Shown piece by piece: positions 6,507 to 10,278 of a DNA stretch of 10,278 nt (position 1 is its first letter; each line of letters begins with the position of its first letter). The position numbers and the translations under genes are program-made. The notes beneath the pieces are model-generated. The model did not search any database. It saw only the letters and a list, made by a program, of their open reading frames with translations, and was not told the origin of the DNA. Source of the DNA: Panacagrimonas sp052387335 (GTDB lineage: Bacteria > Pseudomonadota > Gammaproteobacteria > Nevskiales > Nevskiaceae); contig JBQTJH010000203.1 in assembly GCA_052387335.1 (NCBI GenBank), positions 1 through 10,278 on the forward strand, read 5' to 3'.

Positions 6507-6600
6507 TGGGCCACGGATGACACGGACGCACACGGATAAATGCGCCCATGCAAAGCTGCTTTCTTATTTCTGTGTTCCTCTGTGGAATCCGTGGCCATAT
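6507..6600. repeat. Inverted pair of about 32-bp CCACGGAT-type repeat units
   Basis: GGCCACGGAT (6509-6518) is exactly inverted as ATCCGTGGCC (6587-6596). The similarity continues imperfectly inward: CACGGACGCACACGGATAAA on the left against CACAGAGGAACACAGAAATAA read from the right on the opposite strand. The two arms are therefore diverged copies of one unit with an internal CAC(G/A)GA beat, facing each other across about 45 bases. It lies between nth and the acyl-CoA dehydrogenase gene and resembles dispersed non-coding repeats of REP/MITE type. It could form a cruciform or an RNA stem-loop at the 3' end of nth. Confidence 0.65.
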
Positions 6601-6607
6601 TTCTTTG

Positions 6608-7243
6608 TCAGCCGGTACGCTTGGACCGGTACTCGCACAAGTCCGCGATCATGCAATGCGGACAATCCGGCTTCAGCGCCTTGCAGACGTAGCGTCCGTG
6701 CAGGATCAGCCAGTGATGGGCGTCGCGCTTGAACTCATCGGCGGTGAACTTGACCAAGCGGTCCTCCACCGCACGTACGTCCTTGCCCGGCGCCAGACCC
6801 GTCCGATTGGTGACGCGAAAGATATGCGTATCGACCGCGATGGTCGGCTCACCGAATGCGGTGTTGAGCACCACGTTGGCGGTCTTGCGGCCCACGCCGG
6901 GGAGTCGCTCCAGGGCCTCGCGCGCACGCGGCACTTCGCCGCCGTGTTCACTCATGAGGATTTGGCACAGCGCGATTACGTTCTTGGCCTTGGTGTTGAA
7001 CAGGCCAATGGTCTTGATGTGTTCGCGTACGCCGGTCTCGCCCAGCTCGAGCATCGCGGCCGGCGTGTTGGCGACGGCGTAGAGCTTGCGCGTCGCCTTG
7101 TTGACCGACACATCGGTGGCCTGCGCCGACAACACCACTGCTACCAGTAGTTCGAACGCCGAGCGGAATTCAAGCTCCGTCGTCGGCGCTGGATTGGCCG
7201 CACGCAGACGTGTGTAGATCTCGCGTCGCTTGGCCGGGTTCAT
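6608..7243 (-). CDS. nth: Endonuclease III, DNA glycosylase/AP lyase
   Basis: The 211-residue protein removes oxidised pyrimidines from DNA and nicks abasic sites in base-excision repair. The helix-hairpin-helix LPGVGRKTANVV carries catalytic Lys120 and the HhH-GPD Asp is Asp138 in VDTHIFRV, both at the E. coli numbering. The iron-sulfur loop is complete: Cys187, Cys194, Cys197 and Cys203 (C-x6-C-x2-C-x5-C), also matching E. coli. Length is normal. The ATG at 7243 overlaps the rnfB stop in an ATGA, so translation is probably coupled. Both gene products carry iron-sulfur clusters, and in E. coli nth likewise ends the rsx (rnf) operon, which supports the assignment. Confidence 0.97.
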   Translation of the reverse strand: MNPAKRREIYTRLRAANPAPTTELEFRSAFELLVAVVLSAQATDVSVNKATRKLYAVANTPAAMLELGETGVREHIKTIGLFNTKAKNVIALCQILMSEHGGEVPRAREALERLPGVGRKTANVVLNTAFGEPTIAVDTHIFRVTNRTGLAPGKDVRAVEDRLVKFTADEFKRDAHHWLILHGRYVCKALKPDCPHCMIADLCEYRSKRTG

Positions 7244-7830
7244 GAGCGCTCCGCTGCACGTGCAAGCGCGGCTGCGACCGGATCGAGACTGGGCAGGCTT
7301 GCCTTGCGCTGTTGTCTGCGGCTCTGGGCTTCCTGCTCCCAGCGCAGCAGTCGCGCCTGACGCGATTCATAGCGCTCACGGTAGTGCGCCGCGTGTTCAA
7401 ACGCGGGCGCTTGATGCGGTGCCGGTTCCATCACAATGCAGTCAACCGGGCAGGGCGGGATGCATAGCTCGCAGCCATTGCATTCCTCGGTGATCACGGT
7501 GTGCATCAGGTTCATCGCGCCGACAATCGCGTCCACCGGGCAAGCCTGGATGCACTTGGTGCAGCCGATGCAATCGGCCTCGATCACACGCGCCACGGTC
7601 TCGACCATTTTCTCGACGCCGCAGTCGGGATCGAGCGGCAACGCGGGTCGTCCCAGCTCACGCGCAAGTCGATCAATGCCCGCCGTACCGCCAGGCGGAC
7701 AGCGGTTAATTTCAGTTGTGCCGGCCGCAAGCGCCTCTGCATACGGCCGACAAGCCGGATAGCCGCAGCGTGTGCACTGCGTCTGTGGGAGCAGCGCGTC
7801 GAGGAGGTCAGCGAGATCGGTACGGCTCAT
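7240..7830 (-). CDS. rnfB: RnfB/RsxB-type ferredoxin subunit lacking the N-terminal membrane anchor
   Basis: The 196-residue protein is an electron carrier of the RnfB/RsxB family. A four-Cys cluster domain at the N-terminus (Cys19, Cys22, Cys27, Cys44 in CTRCGYPAC..NRCPPGG) is followed by two 4Fe-4S ferredoxin motifs, Cys87/90/93/97 and Cys117/120/123/127, each C-x2-C-x2-C-x3-C-P. E. coli RsxB has a membrane helix before this; here the protein begins directly at MSRTDLADLLDALLPQTQC, so it is probably soluble. No rnfA, C, D, G or E neighbours are visible. The C-terminal 55 residues are charged (many Arg, Glu, Gln). The start at 7830 is forced: an in-frame TAG lies eight codons upstream and no other start codon intervenes, yet no clear ribosome binding site precedes it. 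It lies 48 bp after metG. A role in reductive maintenance of Fe-S proteins or SoxR is possible by analogy only. Confidence 0.9.
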   Translation of the reverse strand: MSRTDLADLLDALLPQTQCTRCGYPACRPYAEALAAGTTEINRCPPGGTAGIDRLARELGRPALPLDPDCGVEKMVETVARVIEADCIGCTKCIQACPVDAIVGAMNLMHTVITEECNGCELCIPPCPVDCIVMEPAPHQAPAFEHAAHYRERYESRQARLLRWEQEAQSRRQQRKASLPSLDPVAAALARAAERS

Positions 7831-7878
7831 CGCGTCGTCGGTCGGCGCTCGCTACGCGCAGTGCAGCGACCTGCTCCT

Positions 7879-9936
7879 TCACTTGACCCGCATGCCCGGC
7901 TGCGCGCCGGCATCGGGCGCGAGAAGAAACGGCCCGCCGCGTTCGTCGCTTGCCGCCAGCACCATGCCTTCGCTCATGCCGAACTTCATCTTGCGCGGTG
8001 CCAGATTGGCGACGCACATCGTCAGGCGGCCAACCAGATCGTCGGGCGTGTACGCGGACTTGATGCCAGCAAATACCTGGCGCTCACCCAGAGGGCCGAG
8101 ATCCAGCTTCAGGCGCAGCAGCTTGTCCGCGCCCTCGATGTGCTCGGCCGACAGGATGCGCGCGATGCGCAGGTCGACCTTGCTGAAATCGTCCAGCGCG
8201 ATGAGGTTCGAAGCCGCGGGTTCGGGCGCTTCTGCGGCCGATCCCTTGGGGACCGACTTCCCAGCCGGCTTCGCCGTATCCGACGTGTAGTCGGCAGCCG
8301 GTGCAGCCTCGGCCGCCATCATGGCGTCAACGGCCTTGGGCTCGACCCGGGTGAGTAGCGCTTCATACGGCTGAATGCTGTGACCCAGCAGCGGCTTGCC
8401 GACGTCTGCCCAAGCCATGGTCGGGATGTTGAGGAAGGTTTCGATTTTGGTCGCGATGCCCGGCAGAACCGGCTTCAGGTACAGCGCGATCTGACGAAAC
8501 ACGTTGAGGAAGGTGGTGCACACCTGGTGCAGGGTTTCGCGCTGCTCAGGATTCTTCGCCATCGCCCACGGCGCCAGCTTCTGGATCTCGGCGTTGGCGT
8601 CGTCCGCCATCAGCATGATCTCGCGCAGAGCCGCGGCATAGTCGCCGGCCTCGTACAACTCGCTGATGGCGGCGCTCTCGGACGCGATGTCGTCGAACAA
8701 GCTGCGGTCATGCATCGCCAGAGCCAGACGACCTTCGAATATTTTTTCGATGAAGCCGGCGCAGCGGCTGGCGATATTGACGAACTTGCCGACCAGATCG
8801 CTGTTGACCCTGGCCTGAAAATCCTTGAGATCGAGATCCAGATCATCAACGCCGCTGCCGAGCTTCGCCGCGAAGTAGTAGCGCAGGGTCTGCGGTTCCA
8901 GATGATCGAGCCAGGTGCGTGCACGCACGAAGGTGCCGCGGCTCTTGCTCATCTTGGCGCCATTGATGGTCAGATAGCCGTTGACGTGTAGCTTGGTCGG
9001 CGTGCGGTGTTGCGACCCCTGCAGCATCGCCGGCCAAAACAGACCGTGAAAATTCACGATGTCCTTGCCGATGAAATGATGCAGTTCGGTGCTTGCACCG
9101 GCATTCCAGTAGGCGTCGAATTCACCGCCGCTGAGGCTGGCGAATGCGCGATGACTGGCCATGTAGCCGATGGGCGCGTCGAGCCAGACGTAGAAGAACT
9201 TGCCCGGCTCATTGGGAATAGGAAAGCCGAAATAGGGCGCATCGCGCGAGATGTCCCAGTCTTTCAAGCCCGCATCAAACCATTCACGTAGCTTGGCTTT
9301 GATCGAGGGATGTGCCACCTCGCCCTGCAACCACTGTTCGAGAAATCCCTGGAACTTGCCCAGCTCGAAAAAGAAGTGCTCCGAGTCGCGCATCACCGGC
9401 GTGGCGCCCGACACCACCGAGTGGGGATTGTTCAGATCGGTGGGGGAATACGCCGCCCCGCAGTTTTCGCAGTTGTCGCCGTATTGATCGGCGGTGCCGC
9501 ATTTCGGGCACTCGCCCTTGATGTAGCGATCCGGCAGAAACATGTTCTTCACCGGATCGTAGAGCTGTTGAATCGAGCGGCGCGCAATAAAGCCGCCGTC
9601 CTTCAGCCGTGAATAGATCAGTTCGCTGAAGTGGCGGTTCTCTTCTGAGTGAGTGGAGTGGTAATGATCGAAGTGGACGCCGAAGTCGTGGAAGTCGCGC
9701 GCATGCTCGACACGGATGCTCTCGATAAACGCCTCCGGCGTCACGCCGGCTTTTTCCGCCGCCAGCATGATCGGTGTGCCGTGTGCGTCGTCGGCGCAGA
9801 CATAGGTCAGCTGGTGGCCCTGCATACGCTGGAATCGCACCCAGATATCAGCCTGCACGTACCCCACCATGTGCCCCAGATGCAGCGGACCATTGGCATA
9901 GGGCAGGGCGTTGGTGACGAGAATCTGGCGGGTCAT
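7879..9936 (-). CDS. metG: Methionyl-tRNA synthetase with C-terminal tRNA-binding domain
   Basis: The 685-residue enzyme charges tRNA-Met. It begins MTRQILVTNALPYANGPLHLGH with the class I HIGH motif as HLGH (19-22). A zinc knuckle with Cys143, Cys146, Cys156 and Cys159 lies in the connective domain, and the KMSKS loop is at 328-332 (AKMSKSRGT). The anticodon-binding helical domain follows. After an Ala/Pro/Lys-rich linker (about 550-575), a C-terminal OB-fold tRNA-binding domain runs from about 582 to the end (FSKVDLRIARIL...GMSEGMVLAAS). Length and domain order match the dimeric E. coli type. The ATG at 9936 has no obvious Shine-Dalgarno sequence. An extended -10 lies close upstream (9965-9973), implying a leader of only about 20 bases. 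It is the first gene of the probable metG-rnfB-nth unit. Confidence 0.97.
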   Translation of the reverse strand: MTRQILVTNALPYANGPLHLGHMVGYVQADIWVRFQRMQGHQLTYVCADDAHGTPIMLAAEKAGVTPEAFIESIRVEHARDFHDFGVHFDHYHSTHSEENRHFSELIYSRLKDGGFIARRSIQQLYDPVKNMFLPDRYIKGECPKCGTADQYGDNCENCGAAYSPTDLNNPHSVVSGATPVMRDSEHFFFELGKFQGFLEQWLQGEVAHPSIKAKLREWFDAGLKDWDISRDAPYFGFPIPNEPGKFFYVWLDAPIGYMASHRAFASLSGGEFDAYWNAGASTELHHFIGKDIVNFHGLFWPAMLQGSQHRTPTKLHVNGYLTINGAKMSKSRGTFVRARTWLDHLEPQTLRYYFAAKLGSGVDDLDLDLKDFQARVNSDLVGKFVNIASRCAGFIEKIFEGRLALAMHDRSLFDDIASESAAISELYEAGDYAAALREIMLMADDANAEIQKLAPWAMAKNPEQRETLHQVCTTFLNVFRQIALYLKPVLPGIATKIETFLNIPTMAWADVGKPLLGHSIQPYEALLTRVEPKAVDAMMAAEAAPAADYTSDTAKPAGKSVPKGSAAEAPEPAASNLIALDDFSKVDLRIARILSAEHIEGADKLLRLKLDLGPLGERQVFAGIKSAYTPDDLVGRLTMCVANLAPRKMKFGMSEGMVLAASDERGGPFLLAPDAGAQPGMRVK

Positions 9937-9964
9937 CGGCGAAACCGGGTGAGTGGGCCGTCGA

Positions 9965-9973
9965 ATTATCTCA
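9965..9973 (-). promoter_or_regulatory. Candidate extended -10 promoter of metG
   Basis: Read on the minus strand, TGAGATAAT fits the extended -10 consensus TGnTATAAT with one mismatch. No convincing -35 box is found 16-18 bases upstream, which is usual for extended -10 promoters. Transcription would start near 9958, about 22 bases before the metG ATG. The IS630 element begins about 45 bases further upstream. Confidence 0.45.
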
Positions 9974-10018
9974 CGCGACCAGCACCTTGGTTCGGAGCCA
10001 ATTCAGCGGATCGGCCTA

Positions 10019-10278
10019 GTGTGGTGTCCCGTTAATAACTGGCATAAGTGGTGCGACTGAATTGGGTACTGTCATGGACGGAGTGATACCCGATGAGAAC
10101 TGGACGGCCCAAGGCAGCCTTGGTACTTACCGACGACGAGCGAGCGCAACTCCTTTCGTTGGGGCGGTCGCGCTCGCTGCCGGCGGCGCTTAGAAATCGG
10201 GCCCAGATCGTGTTGAACAGCGCCGATGGTGAAGCCAACTCCTCGATCGCGCAGCGTCTGCGCGTGACAGACGCCACG
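10019..10278 (+). mobile_element. Left end of an IS630-family insertion sequence (continues past the window)
   Basis: The sequence beginning GTGTGGTGTCCCGTTAATAA just after a TA dinucleotide (10017-10018), followed by a transposase start at 10093, is what the left end of an IS630-family element should look like, since this family inserts at TA. The exact boundary is inferred: the right end, with the matching inverted repeat, lies outside the window. Confidence 0.6.
10093..10278 (+). CDS. IS630-family transposase, N-terminal fragment (window edge)
   Basis: The 62 visible codons read MRTGRPKAALVLTDDERAQL..RSRSLPAALRNRAQIVL..ADGEANSSIAQRLRVTDAT. This is the DNA-binding N-terminus typical of IS630-family transposases, in which a helix-turn-helix region (here roughly residues 45-62, SSIAQRLRVTDAT) precedes a DDE catalytic domain. 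The catalytic part lies beyond the window, so intactness cannot be judged. A GGAG ribosome binding site at 10080-10083 stands 9 bases before the ATG. The gene diverges from metG. Confidence 0.85.
   Translation, partial: MRTGRPKAALVLTDDERAQLLSLGRSRSLPAALRNRAQIVLNSADGEANSSIAQRLRVTDAT

Noticed and set aside
6472..6549. 26-residue upstream extension of the acyl-CoA dehydrogenase
   Set aside because: It is encoded by an inverted repeat element and has no resemblance to the family N-terminus. MSTENSELELF at 6471 fits better.
5242..6732. 496-codon plus-strand open frame across the acyl-CoA dehydrogenase
   Set aside because: It is antisense to a protein with clear family signatures. The product is His/Ala/Arg-rich without recognisable motifs, as expected of a GC-rich shadow frame.
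8380..8991. 203-codon plus-strand open frame within metG
   Set aside because: It is a shadow of the metG coding sequence, which has complete HIGH, KMSKS and zinc motifs on the other strand.
10032..10277. 81-codon minus-strand open frame at the right edge
   Set aside because: It is antisense to a recognisable IS630 transposase N-terminus that has its own ribosome binding site.

Overview
The window looks like part of a GC-rich proteobacterial chromosome, most likely a gammaproteobacterium. The basis is a YccA-type BI-1 protein close to Escherichia coli YccA in sequence as I recall it, an RnfB/RsxB protein overlapping endonuclease III, and a full-length MetG with a C-terminal tRNA-binding domain. 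The order metG-rnfB-nth fits Xanthomonadales/Nevskiales-like genomes, but the placement below class level is a guess. No rRNA, tRNA, CRISPR array or prophage was seen.

Layout. (1) 1-665, minus: yccA, its 3' end cut by the window edge. (2) 666-945: divergent intergenic region. (3) 946-4491, plus: the accessory-looking core. It encodes an exported 622-residue protein built of about 16-residue Gly/Asn-rich repeats, then a perfect 14-bp hairpin, then a 514-residue outer-membrane barrel protein of the TpsB/FhaC (two-partner secretion, Omp85 superfamily) type. A strong symmetrical terminator (4504-4541) closes this unit. (4) 4671-5252, minus: a periplasmic DUF1134 (EipA-like) protein. (5) 5323-6471, minus: a long-chain-type acyl-CoA dehydrogenase. 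(6) 6507-6600: an inverted pair of about 32-bp repeat units. (7) 6608-9936, minus: a metG-rnfB-nth cluster, with rnfB and nth overlapping by 4 bp. (8) 10019 to the end, plus: the left end of an IS630-family insertion sequence with the first 62 codons of its transposase, about 80 bp upstream of metG.

The most interesting part is the pair at 946-4491. The upstream product has a signal peptide and a repeat pattern (hydrophobic strand, then an NGDNSGNG-type turn) suited to a beta-solenoid or amyloid-like surface fibre. It shows no recognisable TPS (FHA-type) domain. The downstream product has the POTRA-plus-barrel layout of a TpsB transporter, but the two hallmark motifs, VRG(F/Y) and FxDxG, read LEAY and FAEYG, and no signal peptide is encoded. 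This may be a divergent and possibly undescribed two-gene export system. That it works as a pair is inferred from gene order and domain type only.

The remaining genes are housekeeping: methionyl-tRNA charging (metG), an iron-sulfur electron carrier (rnfB), base-excision repair (nth), acyl-CoA oxidation, and envelope proteins (yccA, DUF1134).
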